From Wandonia haliotis (GTDB lineage: Bacteria > Bacteroidota > Bacteroidia > Flavobacteriales_D > Crocinitomicaceae), in assembly GCF_039523435.1 (NCBI RefSeq), contig NZ_BAAAFH010000007.1, positions 382,183 through 446,182 of the forward strand: a DNA stretch of 64,000 bases. Direction: 5' to 3'. The translations under genes and the position numbers were made by a program. Below, piece after piece: positions 19,124 through 26,811 of this stretch. Positions within the stretch are counted from its first letter, which is position 1. Each line of letters starts with the position of its first letter. Under the pieces are notes generated by a model. The model was not told the origin of the DNA and did no database searches. It saw only the letters and a list, made by a program, of their open reading frames with translations.

Positions 19124-19625
19124 CAGTAGTGTATTCCTGAAACCATTCGTTCATTTTTTCAGCCGGGGTCTGTTTCACCGGGAAGTACAAAGAAAGTGGT
19201 TCTTGTTCAATCTGAAAGTGGAACGTGATAATTTTTCCTTTTTTATCATCGACAACTTCCATTCCGGTACAGCCGGTCATAAATGGTATTTCTCTCCCTG
19301 CACTTTCACGAATAAGAATCCCATCTCCTACATGATAGTCTATCACCGACTGATCAGAAAAAGTGAGAGACACGATATCCTCTTCGGTAATTTGATGATC
19401 CGTCGCCAAAAAGAAATCTTCAAACAGTCTTGCTCTTTCCGTGTACCAGGTTGTAATACGAGCTTTTACGGTAACCTCGTGTTGCATCTGTCTGTTGAAA
19501 AAAGTAATTGAATTGTACACCATTGCTATCACAATCGAAGTTACAACTATGGCAATCGTTATCTCCATGACTGTAAACGCAGGAAGATATTCTTTTTTAT
19601 TTTGGTTACCGGACTTCCTGAACAT
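19107..19625 (-). CDS. Minor pseudopilin (GspH/I/J-like)
   Basis: 172 residues. A leader of 16 residues ends in LPA, followed by FTVMEITIAIVVTSIVIAMV: Phe at +1, Glu at +5 and a hydrophobic helix, the standard prepilin signature with Ala rather than Gly before the cut. The C-terminal globular part has the segment TGCTGMEVVDDKKGKIITFHF, similar to minor pseudopilins of the GspH/J kind. It likely sits at the tip or initiates filament assembly. It overlaps both neighbours, so it is translationally coupled. Confidence 0.75.
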   Translation of the reverse strand: MFRKSGNQNKKEYLPAFTVMEITIAIVVTSIVIAMVYNSITFFNRQMQHEVTVKARITTWYTERARLFEDFFLATDHQITEEDIVSLTFSDQSVIDYHVGDGILIRESAGREIPFMTGCTGMEVVDDKKGKIITFHFQIEQEPLSLYFPVKQTPAEKMNEWFQEYTTDGTIN

Positions 19626-19968
19626 CGTATTTTCTCAAACTCCAGATTTCATTTCCTTTTGTGTTCTTCAACAATATGACCTGACTTGCCTCTGTTTCTT
19701 CCATCTCTTTCTTCAGATAGACAGGCTCTGTTCCTTCTTCCAAATCCACTTCTTCATTTTCATAAAGTGATTGTAATAACTTCCCCAATAGTTCAGTTTT
19801 CTGCTCCCCCTCTTCCCGTATTTCCTGGAGTGTTTGTTGTGACTGAAGTGTGTTAACATAAATCATGGTGCCAATAGCAACAGATCCGGCTATCAAACTA
19901 ATAGCAATTACTACCTCAATAATGGAAGAAGCCTGTATCTTTTTATTCCAGCACGTACTCTGCATCAT
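19606..19968 (-). CDS. Minor pseudopilin (GspI/PilV-like)
   Basis: 120 residues from ATG 19968 (an in-frame ATG at 19989 and another at 19965 are alternatives; short leaders are usual for prepilins). A basic leader ends in IQA, then SSIIEVVIAISLIAGSVAIG, a prepilin helix with Glu at +5 and Ser at +1. The soluble part is acidic and short. It is the first gene of the nine-gene operon that runs down to 12076. The promoter should lie in 19990-20120; no perfect TAnnTTTG box is seen there on the minus strand. Assignment rests on the N-terminal signature and location. Confidence 0.7.
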   Translation of the reverse strand: MMQSTCWNKKIQASSIIEVVIAISLIAGSVAIGTMIYVNTLQSQQTLQEIREEGEQKTELLGKLLQSLYENEEVDLEEGTEPVYLKKEMEETEASQVILLKNTKGNEIWSLRKYDVQEVR

Positions 19969-20120
19969 TTCCCTGGGACAAACAATCATGCTAAGCTAGT
20001 TATTAAAAAACATACAACAAAACCTGTAAAGGGAAGATGTAATCCCGGCTACTGGATACAAATGATACGATACCGACCCGTGAAGTAAAAAAAGATTACT
20101 TTTACAGCAACCGGAAAGCT

Positions 20121-21560
20121 ATGAGAAAGACTTTTTTCACGAATTTGTTTTTACTGGTTCTTCTGAATCTGCTGGTCAAACCTTTTTACATTCTCGGGAT
20201 TGATGCGGAGATACAAAATCAGGTCGGATCAGCAGCATACGGAGATTACTTTGCTCTGCTTAATTTCAGCTTTTTGTTTAATATACTCCTCGATTTTGGG
20301 ATTACGAATTATAATACGCGGACTATCGCACAAACTCCGCATGTATTAAAAGGCTATCTGGGACCAATTATTGGTTTACGGGTTCTTCTTTTCATACTCT
20401 ATACCGTTTTTACACTAGCTTTGGGATTGTTTATCGGCTACTCAGATAAACAGTTATACCTCCTTTCAATTCTTGTTCTCAACCAGTTCTTCGTAGCAGT
20501 TCTGCAATACCTAAGAAGTAATTTTACGGGATTACATTTGTTTCGGATTGATGCTCTGTTTTCTGTTTTGGATCGGCTACTCCTGATCCTGATCTGCTCC
20601 TGGTTACTTTGGGGACGAGCTACCGATTCGCAGATACAGATTGAATGGTTTGTATGGGCTCAGACTTTTTCCTACGGAATTTCAGCACTTTTGGCACTTC
20701 TCATTACTTTCTCACGAATAGAAGTTAGTAGACTACGTATCAAACCTCTGTTTTCAGTGGTTATACTTCGGCAGTCCTTTCCTTATGCATTATTGATTTT
20801 ACTCATGATGATTTACAACCGAATGGACTCTGTCATGCTCGAACGTATTCATGCAAACGGCTCTGTCGAAGCTGGAATATACGCCCAGGGATACAGGCTA
20901 CTTGATGCAGTTAATATGTTTGCTCTGCTCTTTGCCGGACTTTTGCTTCCTATTTTTTCCCGAATGCTCAAAAAAAGAGAAAACTTATCCCCTCTTCTGA
21001 CCAGTTCTTCTCTCGTGTTAATGAGTATTGCAACAATTGTAGGTATTGGCGGACTTTTTTATTCCGAAGCTATTATCAGTGTCCGCTATATAGACGAAAT
21101 CCAACCCTCTGCTTTTGCTTTCAGCATTCTGATTTTAAGCTTCATTCCCGTATCTGCTACCTACATATACGGAACTCTACTAACGGCTAACGGAGATCTG
21201 AAAAGATTGAATCAACTGGCGATGGGTGGACTTGTCCTCAATTTTCTATTAAATTATTTCCTTATTCCTGACACTGGAGCTTTCGGGGCTGCAATTGCAA
21301 CACTTTTCACACAAACAGCAACCGCCGTTGCTCAGCTCATTCTGGCTTTTAAAAAATTGCATCTTCAGCCCAATCTTCCGGCTGTAACACGCTTCTTTAT
21401 TTTTATGGTAATCTGTTTTGGTACTTTTCTTTTAGCCACTCCTTACCTTCCATCTTTCATCGGTTTTTTACTCTTGTCTTTCTTGCTTTTCTTAATTGCC
21501 ATGTTAACAGGAGCCATCCCGGTAAAAGACACACTAAAACTGGTAAAAACCAAGAGCTAA
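20121..21560 (+). CDS. Polysaccharide flippase (oligosaccharide flippase / MATE-like MVF family)
   Basis: 479 residues with about 12-14 hydrophobic helices and almost no long soluble loops. The N-terminal region (GDYFALLNFSFLFNILLDFGITNY) is typical of Wzx-like flippases: G-x-Y/F-x-A/L followed by a DFGI-x-N/T motif. It likely flips a lipid-linked saccharide across the cytoplasmic membrane for surface polysaccharide assembly. No glycosyltransferases lie next to it, so its substrate is unknown. It is divergent from the pseudopilin operon; a weak box TACTTTTA (20097-20104) lies 16 bases before the start. Confidence 0.8.
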   Translation: MRKTFFTNLFLLVLLNLLVKPFYILGIDAEIQNQVGSAAYGDYFALLNFSFLFNILLDFGITNYNTRTIAQTPHVLKGYLGPIIGLRVLLFILYTVFTLALGLFIGYSDKQLYLLSILVLNQFFVAVLQYLRSNFTGLHLFRIDALFSVLDRLLLILICSWLLWGRATDSQIQIEWFVWAQTFSYGISALLALLITFSRIEVSRLRIKPLFSVVILRQSFPYALLILLMMIYNRMDSVMLERIHANGSVEAGIYAQGYRLLDAVNMFALLFAGLLLPIFSRMLKKRENLSPLLTSSSLVLMSIATIVGIGGLFYSEAIISVRYIDEIQPSAFAFSILILSFIPVSATYIYGTLLTANGDLKRLNQLAMGGLVLNFLLNYFLIPDTGAFGAAIATLFTQTATAVAQLILAFKKLHLQPNLPAVTRFFIFMVICFGTFLLATPYLPSFIGFLLLSFLLFLIAMLTGAIPVKDTLKLVKTKS

Positions 21561-21652
21561 CAACCTATTTAACAACAACATAAACTCTAAGTACAAATAC
21601 TTATTTTACACATCCCTTTTTCCTTTTTTTTCCTTTTTCGGGATAAAGCGTA

Positions 21653-21660
21653 TACATTTG
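21653..21660 (+). promoter_or_regulatory. -7 box TACATTTG ahead of candidate small RNA
   Basis: Perfect TAnnTTTG match about 93 bases after the flippase stop, with no long coding frame downstream before a strong terminator. No clear TTG -33 element. Confidence 0.45.
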
Positions 21661-21666
21661 ATTCAT

Positions 21667-21754
21667 ACTTCCTTACTAAAGGAATATGTTCAACATAGCA
21701 GTAGTAGTTTTTGGTAAAAAGACTGTCTCCGGGGTGGTAGGGCAGTCTTTTTTT
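21667..21754 (+). ncRNA. Candidate small RNA, copy 1 (about 88 nt)
   Basis: The start is estimated from the promoter box. The transcript would contain a 5' hairpin (TTCCTT-acta-AAGGAA, extended by three pairs past a bulged C), a single-stranded core CATAGCAGTAGTAG at 21694-21707, and a rho-independent terminator (AAAAAGACTG / CAGTCTTTTT stem, 21716-21754). A second locus at 26723-26800 has the same order of box, hairpin, CATAGTAGTAGT core and terminator but different stem sequences, which suggests conserved structure rather than chance. It could alternatively be just the terminator region of the flippase transcript. No Rfam family was recognised. The rest of the 21561-21972 gap holds only the promoter of the next small gene. 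Confidence 0.45.
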
Positions 21755-21945
21755 ATGTCTATTTTTTCACTTTACATAAGTAGAAAATGACAAACATCAT
21801 AATTTCGAAGAGTACATACCGTTTTGTTATAAATTACGTACATATACGTACCTGCTCTCAAAAATATATCACTCTCCCGTAAACAAATTATTTTATTTCT
21901 CTTTCATACTACCCTCTTTCTTCAAAAAAGCGGTCACCTCCGAAG

Positions 21946-21953
21946 TAAATTTG
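21946..21953 (+). promoter_or_regulatory. -7 box TAAATTTG
   Basis: Perfect TAnnTTTG match 19 bases before the ATG at 21973. A TTC rather than TTG lies 22 bases upstream. Confidence 0.45.
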
Positions 21954-21972
21954 ATGAAAAAGAAGTAAAAAC

Positions 21973-22197
21973 ATGAAAAGTCTACTGTATCTTATGATTG
22001 CCAGCTCCGCACTACTTAGCAGCACTGTAAATATGGATCATGACTCGCATCAGGACCTAAAAAAGAGTATACCACCCTTATCTTTTCAATCCGGTCATGG
22101 TACATTAATTGACTCATCACATTTTCAAATGACAACGGAAGATGGCAGCTCTTATTCAATGGACTACAATTCCACCCGTTCTAACAAATCAAATTAG
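21973..22197 (+). CDS. Small exported protein, unknown function
   Basis: 74 residues: an N-terminal signal-like segment (MKSLLYLMIASSALLSS) followed by a polar, His/Ser/Asp-rich tail (DHDSHQD, GHGTLIDSSHF). Supported by a perfect promoter box at the right distance and by the signal sequence. No family recognised. Short inverted repeats just after the stop (GAAACT/AGTTTC at 22198-22217 and AGTACaaGTACT at 22218-22229) could help end transcription toward the convergent kinase. Confidence 0.5.
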   Translation: MKSLLYLMIASSALLSSTVNMDHDSHQDLKKSIPPLSFQSGHGTLIDSSHFQMTTEDGSSYSMDYNSTRSNKSN

Positions 22198-22234
22198 GAA
22201 ACTGATCTTCTAGTTTCAGTACAAGTACTCGTAT

Positions 22235-25162
22235 TTAATTTTCTACCGGTACTTCCTGCCCTTTCAGTTTAGGTAACCGCATCATAAAGGTACTTCCTCT
22301 CTCTTCTTCAGAATCAATTTCTAGAAATCCGTCAAGATTTTCAACAATTTTCTTACAAATTGCCAGCCCAATCCCTGTTCCTGAATAACTCTCTCTCGAA
22401 TGGAGACGTTGGAAAATTTCAAATATTTTATCGTGGTATTTAGGGTTAATACCTATTCCATTATCCTCAAAGTACAAAACCCATCCTTCTTCCTCTTCCT
22501 TCGCATAAATATTGATAATGGGGGATTCGTCTTTTTTCCTGTACTTGATTGAATTACTGATTATATTCTGAAACACCTGTCTGTAGGCAGAAGAAGTTCC
22601 CATTAATGAAGGGAGTTCGCCGACTTTGAGTTTCACTTTATTCTCTTCAATACTACTTTTTAATAGAATTTTGACATCTTCTATGACTGCGTTCAGATCA
22701 ATTAGCTCATAATCTTCTTTCTTGATTCTTCCCGCTCTTGAAAACTCCAGCAAGTCAAGAATGATTGTTTTCATCCTTTCGGCTCCGTCTACTGCATACT
22801 GAATATACATTTTCCCTTTATCATCCAAAAGATCATTGTATTTCTTTTCTATCTGCTGTAAAAAACCGGTTACCATCCGCAGAGGTTCCTGCAAATCATG
22901 GGAAGCGATGAAGGCAAACTGTTCGAGCTCATTATTCGTCGAAGCCAATTCTCTGACTTTTTTACCCAACTCTTCATTCAGATGGCGAAGTGCTATTTCG
23001 GTAGCTTTTCGATACGAAATATCGGAAACAGCTCCAATCATTCGGATAGGACGCCCTATTTCATCTCTGATTACTGTTCCCTTATCAACAACATACACGT
23101 ATGTACCATCTGCTTTCTTGAAGCGGTATTCATGCGACCAGGCATTTTTCTCATCAGCCGATTCAATGATCCGTTTTCTGTCATTGAGAATCCTCTCTCT
23201 GTCGTCCTCATGAACATTTTCTATCCAAAGCCTAATATCCGGTTCCTGATCGGAACTTTCGTGACCAAATATCCGATAGAATCCTTCTCCCCAGTAAAAG
23301 ACATCCCGTTCTACATCCCATTCGTAGATCGCATCATTTGTAACCATATTCACCGACTGGTAGAGGTCGTTACTTCGCTGAATGGAATCGATATGTTGAA
23401 AACGCGTAATAATCAAAGCAGAAAACCTGCTCGATCGTTCAAATATTCGGGTTTCTTCATCCGTCGGGTGTTTAGGTTCTTCGTAATAGTTAGCAAAAGT
23501 GGCAATAACATTAGATTCACCATCAAAAACGGGTTGTGACCAACAGGCTCCAATCGAAAACTGTGTTGCCAGATCCAGGTAATTCGCCCATCTTTCGTCA
23601 GCCAGTACGTCACTCACAATTACCCGTTTTCTTGTGTAAGCTGCAGAGCCACATGATCCGACATTAGGTCCTATCTTTAACCCATGGATCTTTTCAAGGT
23701 ATTCTTTATCGAGTGAAGGAGAAGCCAGGTTATACAAATGCCCTGACTCAACACGCAGTATAGACGTTTTCATTCCGGGAAATAATCGTTCCAATCCCGA
23801 CATATAATAATGAAGCACCTGATCAAGAGGAACATAACCTGCCATCCCCATTCCGAGTTCCATCACTTCTTTTTCCAACTGTTCCACTTCCGAAATCAGT
23901 CGTTCGGAGGTTACGTCTTTAATTGCCCCGATTACGCGATAGGCTTTATCTTGTTCATTCCGAAGTATGATCGCTTTATCTTTAACGTAGGAATACCCCT
24001 GACCATTAAAGATTCTATATTCGGCCGTCCACTCTCTTTTTCCCTCTTCACGAATTGCAGAACGAAAAGAATCTAATATCTCATCCAGGTCTTCCGGATG
24101 AATTTTAGAGTTAATCAAATCGTTATTGTTTCGTAAATCTAACGGTTCAATATTGAAGAAGCGTATAAACCCGTCCCCCAGAAATAACTCCTCTTTAATC
24201 AGATCATAATCCCAAATACTTTCAGAACCTGCTCTCATTAGCATAGAGAAGCGTTCATTACTTTTATTGAGAGCCCTTTGTGTTTCAATAAGATCTGTTA
24301 TCTCAACACTATTAACTACAACTCCCTGAATAGCATTATCTTCGGACAAATTCGTTCCGACCGACTGCACCCAACACCAGGTACCATCTTTTCTTCTAAA
24401 CCTATATGGTGTGGCATTCAAACGACGACTTGTCTCTAATTTTGCAAATTCAGCAGACAACACCTCCTGATCTCTTGGGTGAATAAACTCTTTTACTTTT
24501 TTGCCTAGTAATTCGTCCTCCCTGTATCCCAAAAAGGTTTTAAAATTCGGAGACACATATGTATAAACTCCACTAAGGTCAAGAATAGCAATCATATCCG
24601 ATCCTTCCTGAACCATTGATTTGAATCGCTTCTCGCTTTCCCTTATTTTTTCCTGAGTTTCTTTTAATTCCTTCCCATCGCGGGCAACACAATACATCCG
24701 TTGTTCTTCATTATCCCACTGGGCTGACCATATCACCGAAACCAAATGACCTTTCCGGTGCACATATCGGTTTTCAAAGTTTTTTACTACCAGACCTTCA
24801 CGGATCAACTTAGCAATACCTTCCGTTTTTTCTCTGTCATCCTCGTATACCAACTCCAAAAATTTCCTTCCTGACAATTCATCAGGCGGATAGCCAAAAA
24901 CATCCACAGAAGCATTACTTACCCGATCAAAAACACCATCAGCATCTATGGTACATATAACATCGAGAGAAGAATCCAGAATCCGCTGAATTTCTCTTCG
25001 GTTTCGTTCTATAATTTGTTGTTTATTGTAGGAATCAGTAACATCTTTTACAGACAAAATATGACTAGAGTCCCCCAGATTACTGTCAAAAAAGGGAATT
25101 TTTGATTTAGCGATTTTAAGAATCAGCTTTTCGGTGTTATTGTCAGGTTCAGTGTTATTCAT
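22235..25162 (-). CDS. PAS/GAF sensor histidine kinase (C-terminal part of an amber-split kinase)
   Basis: 975 residues, no membrane helix. Order: C-terminal remnant of a PAS domain (1-43, ending SVKDVTD), PAS domains at about 58-165, 178-292, 303-418, a GAF domain at about 440-590, another PAS/PAC at about 605-720, then HisKA with His755 in SHDLQEPLR and a HATPase_c domain (N box around 866-875, DNGIG 900-904, GTGIGLA 928-934). All residues for autophosphorylation are present. The ATG lies nine bases after the TAG of the upstream PAS gene and in the same frame, so this frame is the continuation of that gene. It may still be made by reinitiation. Confidence 0.85.
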   Translation of the reverse strand: MNNTEPDNNTEKLILKIAKSKIPFFDSNLGDSSHILSVKDVTDSYNKQQIIERNRREIQRILDSSLDVICTIDADGVFDRVSNASVDVFGYPPDELSGRKFLELVYEDDREKTEGIAKLIREGLVVKNFENRYVHRKGHLVSVIWSAQWDNEEQRMYCVARDGKELKETQEKIRESEKRFKSMVQEGSDMIAILDLSGVYTYVSPNFKTFLGYREDELLGKKVKEFIHPRDQEVLSAEFAKLETSRRLNATPYRFRRKDGTWCWVQSVGTNLSEDNAIQGVVVNSVEITDLIETQRALNKSNERFSMLMRAGSESIWDYDLIKEELFLGDGFIRFFNIEPLDLRNNNDLINSKIHPEDLDEILDSFRSAIREEGKREWTAEYRIFNGQGYSYVKDKAIILRNEQDKAYRVIGAIKDVTSERLISEVEQLEKEVMELGMGMAGYVPLDQVLHYYMSGLERLFPGMKTSILRVESGHLYNLASPSLDKEYLEKIHGLKIGPNVGSCGSAAYTRKRVIVSDVLADERWANYLDLATQFSIGACWSQPVFDGESNVIATFANYYEEPKHPTDEETRIFERSSRFSALIITRFQHIDSIQRSNDLYQSVNMVTNDAIYEWDVERDVFYWGEGFYRIFGHESSDQEPDIRLWIENVHEDDRERILNDRKRIIESADEKNAWSHEYRFKKADGTYVYVVDKGTVIRDEIGRPIRMIGAVSDISYRKATEIALRHLNEELGKKVRELASTNNELEQFAFIASHDLQEPLRMVTGFLQQIEKKYNDLLDDKGKMYIQYAVDGAERMKTIILDLLEFSRAGRIKKEDYELIDLNAVIEDVKILLKSSIEENKVKLKVGELPSLMGTSSAYRQVFQNIISNSIKYRKKDESPIINIYAKEEEEGWVLYFEDNGIGINPKYHDKIFEIFQRLHSRESYSGTGIGLAICKKIVENLDGFLEIDSEEERGSTFMMRLPKLKGQEVPVEN

Positions 25163-25168
25163 CCCGAA

Positions 25169-25171
25169 CTA
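25169..25171 (-). other. In-frame TAG stop that splits one multi-PAS kinase into two frames
   Basis: Reading the minus strand, the upstream frame ends AAA AAA TAG and continues, with no frame change, TTC GGG ATG AAT into the downstream frame. The residues on each side together make one PAS domain: its start (FAPEGMLVLTEKLELF) lies upstream of the stop and its end (ILSVKDVTD) downstream. Confidence 0.85.
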
Positions 25172-26554
25172 TTTTTTAGGGTTGGACTCTATTTCTATCT
25201 CAAAAGACTCAGCTGTTTCAGATTGACTTAGTATTTTATTGATGATAAGGGTTCGTAACTCACTCTCGGTATAATTTAATTTAGACGAATATTCCTTAAT
25301 CAACTTATCAAATGAGTTATTCTGTTTAAACAACTCCAGTTTTTCCGTCAACACCAGCATCCCTTCGGGCGCAAATTCGAGAATATTCTCTATCGTATGT
25401 AGTAGTTTTTTCTGGGTTTCAATCATTTCCTTTTTCTCAGACATATCTATGCCCAATCCGTAGATACAATTTTCTCCATTGAATGTAAATCGGGAAGCAA
25501 TAAAGTGAATCGGCTTTTGAACACCCGATTTAGAAGTGAATTCCACATCAATTTCCGTATTTCCCTTTTCCAGTACACTTCTAATCTCTTTTTCAACAAT
25601 TTCCCTGGCTTCTCCTTCAAAAAAGTCCAAAGGAGAAAGATTACTCATCTCCGAATCGTTGTACTCAGTCACCTCGGTTAATCGTTGGTTCCACAACAAA
25701 AATTCTCCGGATTGATTAAAAAGAAAAAAAACATTCGGTAACTGCTGAATCAATTGATTGGTTAAGTTTCTCTGATCCCGGAGATTCTGCTCTACTTTTT
25801 TTTGCTCCGTAATATCAATCAACATTCCTTTCAGGTCTATTTTATCTCCGTTTCTCAACACAGAGACCCGATCCTGAACCCACAAATAGTGTCCCTCTTT
25901 ATGTCTGATTCTATAGTCAAAGACATGATTCCGGTCCTGCCGAATCTCATTTTGGCAAAAACTAACGGCAAACTCCCTGTCTTCGGGGTGAAGAATACTC
26001 TCCCAAAATTTTGCATCTGCCATCCATTCGTCAGCTGAATACCCCAAAAGTTTTTCCAGTTGCGGGCTGATGTATGAAAACTCTATTGTTCTTCCATCTG
26101 CCTCCCACAGACATCCTCCCACCGAATCGAGTAAGTCACTTAATTTCAGTTGTAAATTAGTAAGATGCATCCCCGCCTCTACTGACGGAGTAATATTTCT
26201 GAATACCCCGGATACCTTTACTGGTTTCCCTTCCGCATCTTCTTCTAACCGGGTTTTACTTTCAATAATTATCGGTTTTCCGGATTTATGAATGAATTTA
26301 GCTCTGATTTCATAACTATTCTCATCCGAATAAACACCCAACAAGTGTTGTTCTACCCGTTTTTTATCATCCGGGTGAATCAAACTCACAACTTTGTGAT
26401 GATCAAGAACGAAGTCTTCTTTAGAATACCCCAGTATTTTATATACGCCATCCGACCAATAATAATTATCGGTTTCCAAATCAAACTCCCAATATCCGAT
26501 ATCGGCAATTTGTTCTATTTGTTTTAAAATAGCTCCTAAATTACTCTCCATCAC
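25169..26554 (-). CDS. Multi-PAS sensor protein (N-terminal part of an amber-split kinase)
   Basis: 461 residues. PAS/PAC domains at about 8-125 (GYWEFDLETDNYYWSDG start, SGVFRNITP end), 135-253 (ending GMLIDITE), 262-375 (ending GLGIDMSE) and the first half of a fourth (about 388-461) that stops at SNPKK. No kinase, receiver or DNA-binding domain is present. Taken with the next frame it would be a soluble kinase of about 1440 residues. As a free-standing product it would be a truncated sensor with a broken fourth PAS. The start lies right at the first PAS, and no membrane segment precedes it. Confidence 0.7.
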   Translation of the reverse strand: MMESNLGAILKQIEQIADIGYWEFDLETDNYYWSDGVYKILGYSKEDFVLDHHKVVSLIHPDDKKRVEQHLLGVYSDENSYEIRAKFIHKSGKPIIIESKTRLEEDAEGKPVKVSGVFRNITPSVEAGMHLTNLQLKLSDLLDSVGGCLWEADGRTIEFSYISPQLEKLLGYSADEWMADAKFWESILHPEDREFAVSFCQNEIRQDRNHVFDYRIRHKEGHYLWVQDRVSVLRNGDKIDLKGMLIDITEQKKVEQNLRDQRNLTNQLIQQLPNVFFLFNQSGEFLLWNQRLTEVTEYNDSEMSNLSPLDFFEGEAREIVEKEIRSVLEKGNTEIDVEFTSKSGVQKPIHFIASRFTFNGENCIYGLGIDMSEKKEMIETQKKLLHTIENILEFAPEGMLVLTEKLELFKQNNSFDKLIKEYSSKLNYTESELRTLIINKILSQSETAESFEIEIESNPKK

Positions 26555-26708
26555 ATTTTTAGTTGCCTGAAAATTACAAAATTTATCTCTTCCGATCTAA
26601 CTTTTAGAAATTTAGGCGTTGTAAAATAATATAACCAATCAACTAAGTACTAGTACCTAATTTACGTAATTAAACGTTATTTCAATCAAAAAGTCGTAAA
26701 ACACCTCG

Positions 26709-26716
26709 TATTTTTG
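26709..26716 (+). promoter_or_regulatory. -7 box TATTTTTG ahead of candidate small RNA
   Basis: Perfect TAnnTTTG match on the + strand, opposite to both flanking genes, and in the same relative position as the box of the other candidate small RNA. Confidence 0.4.
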
Positions 26717-26722
26717 GTAATG

Positions 26723-26800
26723 CAAACACATAAATATCGTGTTTTCATAGTAGTAGTGTTGGAAAAATAGCGAAACGACTCCTGTTGTATCGCTATTTTT
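26723..26800 (+). ncRNA. Candidate small RNA, copy 2 (about 78 nt)
   Basis: After the promoter box come a short hairpin (AAACAC / GTGTTT), the core CATAGTAGTAGTGTTGG beginning at 26747, and an 11-bp terminator stem AAAAATAGCGA / TCGCTATTTTT (26763-26800). Core and layout match the locus at 21667-21754, while the stems differ in sequence. The terminator stem is also correctly placed, 12 bases past the stop, to end the minus-strand kinase gene at 26812, so part of the signal may only be that terminator. The shared core upstream of the stem is what suggests an RNA on the + strand. Confidence 0.42.
26763..26800. terminator. Hairpin terminator, usable on both strands
   Basis: 11-bp perfect stem with A-run and T-run on either side. 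On the minus strand it ends the receiver-kinase gene (stop at 26812); on the + strand it would end the candidate small RNA. Confidence 0.7.
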
Positions 26801-26811
26801 ATTTTCAGCTA

